A stretch of 64,000 nucleotides of DNA from the NCBI RefSeq assembly GCF_003075415.1, contig NZ_QDAH01000005.1, positions 124,001-188,000 of the forward strand, given 5' to 3'. The position numbers and the translations under genes are program-made. Under the pieces are notes generated by a model. It was not told where the DNA came from and made no database searches. It worked only from the letters and a program-made list of their open reading frames with translations. The number at the start of each line of letters is the position of its first letter. Position 1 is the first letter of the stretch. The stretch comes from Microvirga sp. KLBC 81. GTDB taxonomy: Bacteria; Pseudomonadota; Alphaproteobacteria; Rhizobiales; Beijerinckiaceae. This document shows, piece by piece, positions 26,201 through 32,890 of this stretch.

Positions 26201-27623
26201 GCGCTTCGGTGACTTCAACCTCACTGAGGTCATTCGCAAGATCAACGACGAGGCACAGGCACTCGCTCAAGGGGCAGACGAGAAGCGCTCCGCAGAGATC
26301 TTTGCGAAGCGGGATGCCGCTATCCAAGACATTGCCGCCATGCGCGACCGCATCCGTGGGACCTTCGCTCTCGGCAGCGGAGGAGCTGCTGCGCGTAATG
26401 CAGGCCGCGTCGGTGCCGCCGTCCGAGCGTACAACATGATGACGGATCTTGGCGGCGCGGCCATCTCGTCCATCCCTGATATAGCAGGGTCGGTATTCCG
26501 CTGGGGGTTCACGACCGTTCTGGGAGATGCTTACCGCCCATTCGTTAAGGGCCTGCTTGGCGCATCGGACGGTTGGAAACAGGCCAAGTCGCAGTATAGG
26601 GCCATGGGCATTGCTACCGAGATGGCGCTCGCTACGCGTTCCCGCGCGATCAACGACATCTCGGCAGTCTACCGTCCGGAATCTCGGCTCGAACGTGTTT
26701 TACAGGCAGGAGCTGAAGCCTCTCAGGTGCTCAACCTCCAGGCGCCATGGACGGACTTCACCAAGACGGTTGCCGCGATCACGTCAGGAAACGAGATATT
26801 CCGAGCGACGAAGGCCCTCGCGGAGGGTAAGGCCTCGGCCAAGCAGATCGAGAACCTGGCGGCCTCGGGGATCGACGAACACATGGCACAGCGGATCTGG
26901 AAGTCCTTCGTCGACGGGGGCGAGATCGTTGATGGCGTGTACCTGCCGAATACTGCAGATTGGAAGGACCGTGCCGCGCGCTTGGCGTTCGAGGGCGCCG
27001 TCTCGCGTGAGGCTGATATCGTGGTCGTGACGCCGGGGCAGGAGAAGCCGCTCTGGCTGAGCAAGCCGATCATTGGTCTGATCGGACAGCACAAGAGCTT
27101 CATCTTCGCGGCAACCGAGCGCCTGATGCTGGCCAATCTTCAGCGTCGTGATGCGGCAACTCTGTCGGGGCTGATTACGGGGCTGTCAGCCGGCATGATG
27201 GCGGCGGCCCTGTACTCCGTCGTCTCGGGCAAGCCCCTGCCGGAGCGCCCTCAGGACTGGATCAAGGAGGGATTGTCTCGGTCTGGTATCCTCGGCTGGT
27301 TTGACGAGGCGAACGCGATTTCAGCCAAAGCCACTCGGGGCGGAGTGGATATCTATCGGCTGATCGGAGCTGATAGGCCGTTGTCCCGTTTCTCGTCCCA
27401 GACTGTGCTCTCCCAGCTCATGGGCCCGTCAGCCGGCAAGATCGAGACCATCACGAAGGCAACGGGGGCCGCCTTTGGAGAAGAAGACTGGAGCGGCCGG
27501 GACACGGCGAACGCGCGGCGGCTCATCCCCTTCCAGAACCTGTTTTACCTCAGGCGTCTCCTCAACCAGGTGGAAGATGCCGGGAACGAACTGTTTGGAG
27601 TCGAACCACTCTCTCGCCGCTGA
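23238..27623 (+). CDS. Large internal virion (ejection) protein
   Basis: This 1461-residue protein is of the size class of T7 gp16 (1318). Near residues 105-200 are Gly/Ala-rich hydrophobic stretches (VAASGVAGIVASIGMGLVDP; SGLLGAGAAALLS), residues about 450-570 form a coiled coil (VKERGMEVNRTADRVDTLEE), and the C-terminal 400 residues carry a conserved-looking core with LIGQHKSFIFAATERLMLAN and LITGLSAGMMAAALYSVV. No enzyme motif is recognised. It probably forms the trans-periplasmic channel or DNA motor together with the preceding core proteins. Two ATGs (23238, 23241) are possible starts. Confidence 0.75.
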   Translation: MMDILEPAAGPGARLPLGIDAPQARDPGIGDTLGAAFRQSSTVGSAIAALHEPFQPEEGYNPLADIKDTRYEFDYGERFAASRSRAETEWLKSKIDQEIQDANTVAASGVAGIVASIGMGLVDPTIVLPGGAIYRGARGGYAIGRTALSAAAAGAVQGLASEAILQGTQETRTTGDLLASVATSTVLSGLLGAGAAALLSRAERRALEVALDRDRVSLGDAPEPGLAASVGAAASDTRIARPQSYLLDKVPGLGDMVERVSPVLRTMQSDLSSARRAVVDLAETALATVDNKLGIPTTRGPSAEREIRLAQRQTAVQLDDLMDDAWKRYRFGSVDAAPTGARLRDAFGEVAGRTGEKLSFSQFDDEVGKAMRRGDQHEIPEVAEVAKWVRANVFEPWKERAIKLGMLPEGVDVKTAESYFTRSYNRDKITSRMSDFVKRSADWLEQEQTRKFELQGRIEALDEERRSIQAEAKKLEAKLERAQERIQNLDATVKERGMEVNRTADRVDTLEERLGNQEQELSELAEAVSAFRSQIQDPELRAQIEGLQREVSALQREERQSRMSPAALDRAEEAELKQRFLATDEDKTLADMVIGRRKAPKEPNFAAYIVKEGGVLDTGGDLRAAIGGNNAFPGLLNRQGLSLDEWGEKLWNRFPGWFTERPSPDEVLRFIEDALRGNQPHWFVESKLAPDDLRLIEMQSVADDTKAEMVRLGYPAEDRLDVARFLADHTESVPAGPERFDQPGMPPLPASVLLEGAEGALAREKDVVAQTRDAITAARGRTAQVENAAGRNRTRLSEAGSAADRNVKRAATLEERRAIAEKKQSLLNDALAIARDNEAAVFARIEKELEGWGGNSAKEALSAIKSRNRAMEGRDPNLPRLTSADGDVLNAVRRIHGSDRQMSRMELEARAREIADRIVSSPDGRLPYGDASTGGGGVPAGRDAPRGALAQREFMIPDEIIEDFLDDSVSHAARKFLHTTVPDIVLSERFGDFNLTEVIRKINDEAQALAQGADEKRSAEIFAKRDAAIQDIAAMRDRIRGTFALGSGGAAARNAGRVGAAVRAYNMMTDLGGAAISSIPDIAGSVFRWGFTTVLGDAYRPFVKGLLGASDGWKQAKSQYRAMGIATEMALATRSRAINDISAVYRPESRLERVLQAGAEASQVLNLQAPWTDFTKTVAAITSGNEIFRATKALAEGKASAKQIENLAASGIDEHMAQRIWKSFVDGGEIVDGVYLPNTADWKDRAARLAFEGAVSREADIVVVTPGQEKPLWLSKPIIGLIGQHKSFIFAATERLMLANLQRRDAATLSGLITGLSAGMMAAALYSVVSGKPLPERPQDWIKEGLSRSGILGWFDEANAISAKATRGGVDIYRLIGADRPLSRFSSQTVLSQLMGPSAGKIETITKATGAAFGEEDWSGRDTANARRLIPFQNLFYLRRLLNQVEDAGNELFGVEPLSRR

Positions 27624-27626
27624 CTA

Positions 27627-27636
27627 TGTGCGGTGC
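27627..27636 (+). promoter_or_regulatory. Phage module motif copy 6 (TGTGCGGTGC) with hairpin
   Basis: This exact copy starts three bases after the stop of the large core gene and lies 32 bases before the fibre-adaptor ATG at 27669. GGTGCGGG (27632-27639) pairs perfectly with CCCGCACC (27652-27659), then TT. Confidence 0.55.
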
Positions 27637-27668
27637 GGGGACGCCTGCTCTCCCGCACCTTAGCGCTC

Positions 27669-28397
27669 ATGAGCACGCAGCCCAACATCCTCGATGCCGA
27701 CCGGCTTACAACCTATACGCCCAACAATGCGGTGGGTCCGTTCGATGTCGGCTTCCCGATCTTCGATAGCACTGGGGCGGATCTTTCCGTCACATTGGAC
27801 GGGATTGAGCAAACTGGGAACTGGTCCCTGACCACTGCGCCTTTCTCTGGTTACTGGGGCGCGCCGAACACCTATACCGGCACAATCACGTTCACGGCGC
27901 CCGTCACCGGGATGCTCGTCATTGAGGGGAACCGATCTCCACGGCGCATTTCGCAGTATGCGGAAGGGCGCGGTCTCCCGGCGCGCGATCAGAACACAGA
28001 ATTGAACATCCTGACGGCCGGCGTGCGCGAGATCTGGCAGAGGCTCAAGCGGACTCTAACCGCACCCGCCTCGGATGCGCCGATCGATATGACCCTCCCG
28101 GGCAAGGCGGCGCGGGCGAACCGTGTTCTGGAATTCGATGCGCAAGGGCGTCCGATCACAACGCGCGGCTTTGCTGACGTTGAGGCCCTGACCAACGAGG
28201 CGAAAGGCGCCCGCGATGCTGCTCAAAGCTACGCGGGCGAGACGCTCGGATATCGAAATCAGGCTGAGGGGCACAAAAACGCGGCTCAGGCCGCTGAACT
28301 TTCTGCTGCTGCATACGCGACAGCAGTCGGAGCGCAGATCTTCGATTTCTCTCTCGATAGCGATCTTGCTTTGAATATCTACGACTGGAGTGCCTGA
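27669..28397 (+). CDS. Tail fibre/adaptor protein, T7 gp17 N-terminus-like
   Basis: This 242-residue protein starts at ATG 27669. The N-terminal 125 residues (TYTPNNAVGPFDVGFPIFDS, TGTITFTAPVTGMLVIEGNR, then NTELNILTAGVREIWQRLKR) follow the layout of the T7 gp17 N-terminal domain that docks fibres to the tail. The rest is a short coiled-coil shaft (GYRNQAEGHKNAAQAAELSA). No receptor-binding tip is present in this chain, so it may serve as the adaptor for the following proteins. It is coupled to the next gene by TGATG. Confidence 0.7.
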   Translation: MSTQPNILDADRLTTYTPNNAVGPFDVGFPIFDSTGADLSVTLDGIEQTGNWSLTTAPFSGYWGAPNTYTGTITFTAPVTGMLVIEGNRSPRRISQYAEGRGLPARDQNTELNILTAGVREIWQRLKRTLTAPASDAPIDMTLPGKAARANRVLEFDAQGRPITTRGFADVEALTNEAKGARDAAQSYAGETLGYRNQAEGHKNAAQAAELSAAAYATAVGAQIFDFSLDSDLALNIYDWSA

Positions 28398-29341
28398 TGG
28401 CCCGGATTCCGAGACGCTTTGCCCGAGTCGGCGCAGCCGCTGACCTCCCGACTTTGGCTGCCGCAAATGCCTACGTTGGTCCGGACGGAGAGCCGATTTG
28501 GGCCGGTGGGCAGTTGCGCATGCATGACGGCTCCACGCCGGGTGGCATCCGTCTTCTGTCAGCAGGGGACGTTGCAGGACTGGCGGGGCTCCGCGGAAGC
28601 ATCTTCGGGCTGACGATGTCCAACAACACCGTGGACGGCGCCAACGATATCGACATAGCAGCGGGAGCCGCACGGGATAGCTCGAATGTGTATGATCTGA
28701 CGCTCGCAACGGGCATCACCAAGCGCCTTGATGCAGCCTGGGCTGCCGGTAACAATGCGGGCGGTCTGGATACAGGCGCGAAGGCAGCGAACACGAGCTA
28801 CCATGTTCATCTGATCCGGCGCACCTCGGACGGTCTTGTTGACGCCCTGTTCTCAACGTCCCCAACTACACCCACCATGCCGAGCGGGTGGGCGGCGCGG
28901 CGGCGTATTGGTGCCGTGCTGACGGACGCGAGTGGCAATATCAAGCAATTCCGCCAAGTTGGTGGGTGGTTTCACTACAAGGGGACACTGGTCGTCGACC
29001 ATAGCGGTGTCTCGAATGGTCCGACCCCCACCCTGAGGACCCTGAGCGTTCCAGCCGGTATCAAGGTGCTGGCGGATCTCGGCGGAACGCACAACACAAG
29101 CTCGACCACTGGTGTCGTATTCGTCTGGATTACTGATCCCGATCTTGGTGCTCCGTCCACAGCGGACACCTATTCGGCGATCGCGAGCCGCAATAATGCT
29201 TCCATCAACGCGGCGACGTACAACACGCTCGTCTGGACCAACACGGCCCGTCAGGTTTACTCGATGGATAGCCAGGCCTCGGGCGCCCTTATTTACATCG
29301 CAGTCAAGGGATGGTTTGACCCTCGCGACGAGTACCTGTGA
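28397..29341 (+). CDS. Tail protein, probable receptor-binding or fibre tip
   Basis: This 314-residue protein begins MARIPRRFARVGAAADLP and carries LRMHDGSTPGGIRLLSAG, a phrase seen at the start of phage tail-spike shafts (HDG.T.GG). The middle and C-terminal parts are beta-rich, with many Thr, Ser and Asn residues. It sits between the fibre adaptor and the tail hydrolase, so it is probably part of the host-recognition apparatus. Exact fold and ligand are not recognisable by eye. Confidence 0.6.
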   Translation: MARIPRRFARVGAAADLPTLAAANAYVGPDGEPIWAGGQLRMHDGSTPGGIRLLSAGDVAGLAGLRGSIFGLTMSNNTVDGANDIDIAAGAARDSSNVYDLTLATGITKRLDAAWAAGNNAGGLDTGAKAANTSYHVHLIRRTSDGLVDALFSTSPTTPTMPSGWAARRRIGAVLTDASGNIKQFRQVGGWFHYKGTLVVDHSGVSNGPTPTLRTLSVPAGIKVLADLGGTHNTSSTTGVVFVWITDPDLGAPSTADTYSAIASRNNASINAATYNTLVWTNTARQVYSMDSQASGALIYIAVKGWFDPRDEYL

Positions 29342-29925
29342 TGACCAGGGATGTCTTTGATTTCGCCTGTATCGGGGACAGCCTGACGACAGGTTACGTC
29401 TCTCGAAACTGGACAGCAGAAGTTGCTGCGCTCCTGTCTCTGACCACGTTTCGGCCTGTGGTGTGCTACGACCTGGGGTTGCCAGGGATGATGTCTGATT
29501 GGGGGCTCGCGAATATCGGGTCGGTGATACAGCTCAAGCCTAAGGCGGTCACAATCGCCTTCGGCATGAACGACTCTGATCCGCCGCTCAACATGCCACT
29601 GGCTCAATACGCTGCCAATATGCGTGCGATGATTTTGGCCATCCGCGCCAATTCGCCCGGCACGGCAATCTTCCTGATGACCATGAATGAGATTGCCGTC
29701 GACAGTACCAATCCGGTCCTAGCCGGCAGGAAAGCGAATGTAGCGTACTATTACGATGCGCTCCGGACGGTGGCACGAGAGCAGGGCGTCGGACTGATCG
29801 ACAATCACCCGCAATGGCGGGGCAAGACCCTGGCGGATCTATCAGACGGCATCCACCCAGATCTGCCGGCGCTCCGGCAGATCACCATTCCGAATGTGAC
29901 GACTGCGCTGAAATCGCTACTGTAG
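29341..29925 (+). CDS. SGNH/GDSL-type tail hydrolase
   Basis: This is a 194-residue protein; ATG 29341 overlaps the previous stop (TGATG). It shows IGDSLTTGY (nucleophile Ser14), IAFGMNDSD (oxyanion-hole Asn block) and DGIHPD (Asp169 and His172), the complete SGNH catalytic set. On phage tails such enzymes deacetylate or de-esterify surface polysaccharide during adsorption. This fits a phage that also carries an O-chain-modifying cassette. Extracellular action on host glycans is an inference from context. Confidence 0.8.
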   Translation: MTRDVFDFACIGDSLTTGYVSRNWTAEVAALLSLTTFRPVVCYDLGLPGMMSDWGLANIGSVIQLKPKAVTIAFGMNDSDPPLNMPLAQYAANMRAMILAIRANSPGTAIFLMTMNEIAVDSTNPVLAGRKANVAYYYDALRTVAREQGVGLIDNHPQWRGKTLADLSDGIHPDLPALRQITIPNVTTALKSLL

Positions 29926-29929
29926 TGCG

Positions 29930-30118
29930 CTACCACATCGCAGCGTCGCGGTCGTACTGTTCACGCTCTTCTTTCGTGAGCGGTGGAAGGTGCCGCTGGT
30001 GCCACCATAGCAAGAGCCCCCCTCCCACATAGAGGGTGATGAGGGCGATCAGCAGCAGGGGGGAGGTCGAGGCCATGGCCTGGATATAGCCGCTTTCTGC
30101 CCCTGAGCCAAGACTCAT
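29930..30118 (-). CDS. Possible single-pass membrane protein in lysis region
   Basis: This is a 62-residue minus-strand ORF in the only gap of the lysis region. It has a convincing transmembrane helix (SPLLLIALITLYVGGGLLLW) and a charged tail ending LPPLTKEEREQYDRDAAMW. ATG 30118 is used; ATG 30124 is also possible, and neither has a clear ribosome site. It may be a holin-like or Rz-type accessory, or a spurious frame. Confidence 0.4.
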   Translation of the reverse strand: MSLGSGAESGYIQAMASTSPLLLIALITLYVGGGLLLWWHQRHLPPLTKEEREQYDRDAAMW

Positions 30119-30166
30119 TCCCATCACGAGGACACCATGACCACCGAGACATTCGGGCGGCACTCC

Positions 30167-30176
30167 TGTGCGGTGC
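30167..30176 (+). promoter_or_regulatory. Phage module motif copy 7 (TGTGCGGTGC)
   Basis: This exact copy lies 50 bases before the endolysin ATG at 30227, at the head of the lysis cassette. GCGG of the motif can pair with CCGC about ten bases downstream. Confidence 0.55.
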
Positions 30177-30226
30177 CGCCCCGGCTCCGCCCCCTGATAC
30201 TCGCCCCAACAAGGAAGGGGCGGGGC

Positions 30227-30898
30227 ATGGCTCGAAAGATCAATCAGGAAGGCCTGGAGAAGCTGAAGGGTTTTGAGGGGCTCCGGCTGAAGGCTTACCT
30301 CGATGGCGGCGGCGTTCCCACGATCGGCTACGGCCACATTCGCGGCGTCCGAATGGGCATGACCTGCACAAAGGAGCAGGCCGAAACTTGGCTCCTAGAG
30401 GATCTCGCCCAAGCAGAGTTGGCCGTCGAGCGGGGCGTGAAGGTGCCTTTGACTGACAACCAATTCGCGGCACTGGTCTCTTTCACCTTCAACGTTGGGA
30501 CAGGCGACCCAGACAAACCGAAGGCTCCAAAGGGTTTCCTGACGTCGACACTACTGAAGAAGCTCAACAAGGGCGGCTACGATGCCGTGCCTGAGGAGCT
30601 GATGAAGTGGGTGAATGACAACGGGAGACGGGTTCCCGGGCTTGTGACACGGCGTGCCGCTGAGGCGGGACTGTGGGCTAAGGAATCCTTCGTCGCCTCG
30701 AACACGGTCCCTGCCACCCCGAAGGTGCCACCGGTCATCACCAAAGAGAATGTTACCTGGGCGACGGGTATCCTAACGACGCTCGCGAGTTCGTTCGCCT
30801 CTGGCCCAATGCAGTACGTCTTTGCCGGCGCAGTCGCAGTTGCTTTCGGGCTCGGCTTCTATTGGCTTATCCAGAGCCGCAAGGAGGCTGCTGCATGA
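30227..30898 (+). CDS. Endolysin, GH24 lysozyme with C-terminal membrane anchor
   Basis: This is a 223-residue protein. The lysozyme domain (residues about 1-150) has the T4-type triad Glu17-Asp26-Thr32 with the exact 9 and 6 residue spacing, within GFEGLRLKAYLDGG and GVPTIGYGH. ATG 30227 is chosen over an upstream frame start because AAGGAAGGGG precedes it. After a Pro-rich linker (VPATPKVPPVITKEN), residues about 190-215 form a transmembrane helix (YVFAGAVAVAFGLGFYWLIQ). It cuts peptidoglycan at lysis. A C-terminal rather than N-terminal anchor is less common and could hold the enzyme at the inner membrane until holin action. Confidence 0.85.
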   Translation: MARKINQEGLEKLKGFEGLRLKAYLDGGGVPTIGYGHIRGVRMGMTCTKEQAETWLLEDLAQAELAVERGVKVPLTDNQFAALVSFTFNVGTGDPDKPKAPKGFLTSTLLKKLNKGGYDAVPEELMKWVNDNGRRVPGLVTRRAAEAGLWAKESFVASNTVPATPKVPPVITKENVTWATGILTTLASSFASGPMQYVFAGAVAVAFGLGFYWLIQSRKEAAA

Positions 30899-31152
30899 TC
30901 TGGCTGCTTAGCAACTGGCGCGTCCTGGCAGCGGCTGCGCTCGCGGGCTGGATTGGATTCGAGCTTGGCGGCTGGCGTGAGTACCGCCGTGGTTGGGACG
31001 AGGGCCGGGAAGCTCTGACCGCTGAAACCAAACTGGTCCTCGAGGAGAAGAACGATGAAGCAGCTCGGGCTGATGGGGCTATGCGCCTTTGCCTTACCGA
31101 CCCTGCTTGCCGGCTGTCAGACGATGGCTGGCGCATCGACAAAGCAGATTGA
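30895..31152 (+). CDS. Rz-like inner-membrane spanin
   Basis: This is an 85-residue protein starting at ATG 30895 in an ATGA overlap with the endolysin. It has an N-terminal transmembrane helix (VLAAAALAGWIGFELGGW) followed by a charged periplasmic helix (REYRRGWDEGREALTAETKL, then LEEKNDEAARADGAM). This is the layout of i-spanins. The lipoprotein gene partly nested in another frame (31055) is its likely partner. Together they fuse inner and outer membranes at the end of lysis. Confidence 0.7.
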   Translation: MIWLLSNWRVLAAAALAGWIGFELGGWREYRRGWDEGREALTAETKLVLEEKNDEAARADGAMRLCLTDPACRLSDDGWRIDKAD

Positions 31153-31264
31153 GGCTTCGGTCTGCCGAGACTGGCGTCCGCAACGGTGGGCCTCGACGGA
31201 TCACCCGATTACGGTTGACAACGCCAAAGGAAACAATGCTCGCCGCAAGGCGTGGTGTGGGTGA
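31055..31264 (+). CDS. Rz1-like outer-membrane lipoprotein spanin
   Basis: This is a 69-residue protein whose first 98 bases lie in a different frame inside the Rz-like gene. It starts MKQLGLMGLCAFALPTLLAG, and the lipobox LLAGC gives a lipidated Cys21. The mature part (CRDWRPQRWASTDHP, NNARRKAWCG) has two further Cys that could link subunits. The nested Rz/Rz1 arrangement is a hallmark of two-component spanins; here the o-spanin runs past the end of the i-spanin. Confidence 0.75.
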   Translation: MKQLGLMGLCAFALPTLLAGCQTMAGASTKQIEASVCRDWRPQRWASTDHPITVDNAKGNNARRKAWCG

Positions 31265-31319
31265 CAGTGTAGCTCCTGACCTCGGAACAACCGGGCAGCG
31301 GGCGGCGTAAACAGGGGCA

Positions 31320-31643
31320 ATGATAGTGGGCAAGGACCAGCTGCCGGATACCAACGAGGGCTATCTTGTCCTGCCTCGTCGCATTGGATGGGCTATCGTG
31401 GTGGGTGGCGTTCTTTATGCGGCTGGAACGGGCTGGGCAGCCAACGGCTATGTCAGCCGGCTGGAGAAGCTCGAAGACGCTGATGCCCGGTTCTTTCGCG
31501 AACGCGACGAACGGCGGGCCGCTGTCGACCAAAGACTTGCTCGCCTAGAGCAGAGCCAGGACCGCATTACCCGCCTCGAGGAGCAGGTGAAAATCTCCAT
31601 AGAGATGCTCAAGGAGATCAAGGACGAGCTGAAGCGCCGCTGA
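31320..31643 (+). CDS. Membrane-anchored coiled-coil phage protein
   Basis: This 107-residue protein has one transmembrane helix at about residues 22-42 (IGWAIVVGGVLYAAGTGWA) followed by a long coiled coil to the end (FRERDERRAAVDQRLARLEQ, ITRLEEQVKISIEMLKEIKD). It is in the lysis cassette, so a holin or antiholin role is possible. A single membrane helix with a coiled coil also fits gp67/gp18.5-type accessory proteins. AGGGG precedes the ATG. Confidence 0.6.
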   Translation: MIVGKDQLPDTNEGYLVLPRRIGWAIVVGGVLYAAGTGWAANGYVSRLEKLEDADARFFRERDERRAAVDQRLARLEQSQDRITRLEEQVKISIEMLKEIKDELKRR

Positions 31644-31653
31644 TGTGCGGTGC
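31644..31653 (+). promoter_or_regulatory. Phage module motif copy 8 (TGTGCGGTGC)
   Basis: This exact copy begins just after the stop codon of the coiled-coil gene and lies 45 bases before the ATG at 31699. GTGC and GCAC around AGG form a small hairpin at 31650-31660. Confidence 0.55.
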
Positions 31654-31698
31654 AGGGCACGGCATCCAGACCGATAGTCCTCTCAGAAGGATAGGACC

Positions 31699-32070
31699 AT
31701 GCCTCAGCTTTCCGAACTTACCAGCGCTCCAGCCACGGTCGATGATAACGAGCTGCTCTATGTGCGCTTACCGTCCGGTTCTCCCGTCAGCCGGAAGCGG
31801 ACGATGTCGACCCTCGTCACTTATATCCTCGGGAGTTCGGCTGCTTCCTTGCGCGGGTTCTTTGGGGCCGACCCGGTTGCCCAACCTGCTGGCGCCAGTC
31901 AAGCCGCCGTGCCAGCCACGCCAATTTCGGCGTCAGCTGGCGCGACGTACACGGCGACCGAGCAGCAGTTGATCAACGATCTGAAGGCTCAGGTGAATGC
32001 CCTGACGGTACTCTGTAACGCTCAGAGGGCGGCTCTCGTAAGCCTCGGATTGATCAAGGGAAGTGCTTAG
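31699..32070 (+). CDS. Hypothetical phage protein, last gene of prophage
   Basis: This 123-residue protein begins MPQLSELTSAPATVDDNELL. It contains FFGADPVAQPAGASQAAVPA, a phrase found in small phage structural or fibre-associated proteins, and ends in a helical segment (QQLINDLKAQVNALTVLCNA). It is the rightmost phage gene, 40 bases before the att site. The function is unknown. Confidence 0.6.
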   Translation: MPQLSELTSAPATVDDNELLYVRLPSGSPVSRKRTMSTLVTYILGSSAASLRGFFGADPVAQPAGASQAAVPATPISASAGATYTATEQQLINDLKAQVNALTVLCNAQRAALVSLGLIKGSA

Positions 32071-32109
32071 GCCTGAGTAACAGACCTGAGCAATTTCAAT
32101 GGGATGGGC

Positions 32110-32158
32110 TTGACTCTTAATCAGCGGGTCCAAGGTTCGAGTCCTTGTACACCCACCA
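32110..32158 (+). other. Prophage attachment site: tRNA-Lys(CTT) 3' half
   Basis: The sequence from the anticodon arm (loop CTCTTAA, anticodon CTT) through the T arm (CAAGG-TTCGAGT-CCTTG) and acceptor strand TACACCC-A-CCA is a correct tRNA 3' half. The preceding bases have no D arm or matching acceptor strand, so it is not a full gene. Such half-tRNAs mark the distal end of an element integrated into a tRNA gene. The intact tRNA-Lys and the integrase should lie left of this window. Confidence 0.8.
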
Positions 32159-32224
32159 ATCTTCTCATTAAAACTGAATATAATAGCCGACGAGTTCCTT
32201 CAGGGAGCAGTCCTTTAATGTCGC

Positions 32225-32336
32225 CTGCAGCCTCGGACGTGAAAAGTGGATTTGCACTTTTGGGACCCATCCGATGCTTTCTCCTTGAATGAGAGCATCG
32301 TTGAGAGCGGACCTTCGGTTCCGCACGATGCTCTAG
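32225..32336 (-). repeat. Interspersed intergenic repeat, copy A
   Basis: One of five related copies of a palindrome-rich element. Read on the minus strand it starts CTAGAGCATCGTGCGGAAC and ends ACGTCCGAGGCTGCAG. The short form lacks the 'GGATCCGGTTTT' insert seen in copies B and D. It fuses to the 3' end of the frameshifted P-loop gene. Confidence 0.75.
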
Positions 32337-32890
32337 GATCTCGACCGTCGCGTGCGGCCGAAGGCGTTCGCACGCCTCCTCCACCCGCCGGTGCTCGGCC
32401 GCCGTGTTCCTCTCGATGAACGGCAGCGCGTCCCTGCGCGCACGACGGCGGGAGACATCAGATTGCGAACGCACCGACCCAGCAGCGTGCCCAGGTACAG
32501 GATATGAAGGCCGTGCGAACGCTCAAGATCAATGAAGAACTCGACCTCGCTTCTCAGCCGCAAGCCCTTGATGACCACGTCATGCCCGGACACGGCATAG
32601 CCGCCGACGCGCCGCATGATCTCCGCAAGGCCGCCATCCTGGACCGTGATCGTATCGCAGCCACCGCTGGTCCGCTCGTAATGCCCCGGGACCGCGAGGG
32701 GGCGTCTGCCGCGCGGGTGCCAGAGGCGATACCTGAACGGCCGGCCGCGTCCTTCGCGACAGATCACCGCGATGTCGCTACCGACATCATAGCGTCCATC
32801 CCGCTCCCACCCGTACTCCGTCAGAATGTGGCGAACCAACTCGGTCTTGCCGGCCCCACCTGTTCCCCGCGGGTCGATGATCACTCCCAT
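32337..32890 (-). pseudogene. Frameshifted P-loop NTPase/kinase-like gene
   Basis: From ATG 32890 the protein reads MGVIIDPRGTGGAGKTELVR, with a clear Walker A (GTGGAGKTE), then DVGSDIAVICREG, GHYERTSGGCDTI and FFIDLERSHGLHILYLGT. It resembles small phage or cellular nucleotide-binding kinases. Near 32450-32475 the reading changes frame: sensible sequence (DALPFIERNTAAEHRRVEEA, then CERLRPHATVEIL) continues in another frame and runs straight into repeat copy A, so the original stop is lost. It is inactive unless the shift is programmed or a base error. Confidence 0.6.

Noticed and set aside
27669-29341. Diversity-generating retroelement as in phage BPP-1
   Set aside because: The head genes are BPP-1-like, but I see no reverse transcriptase and no template/variable repeat pair near the fibre genes.
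32110-32158. Working tRNA-Lys gene
   Set aside because: Only the 3' half is present; no D arm or 5' acceptor strand precedes it.
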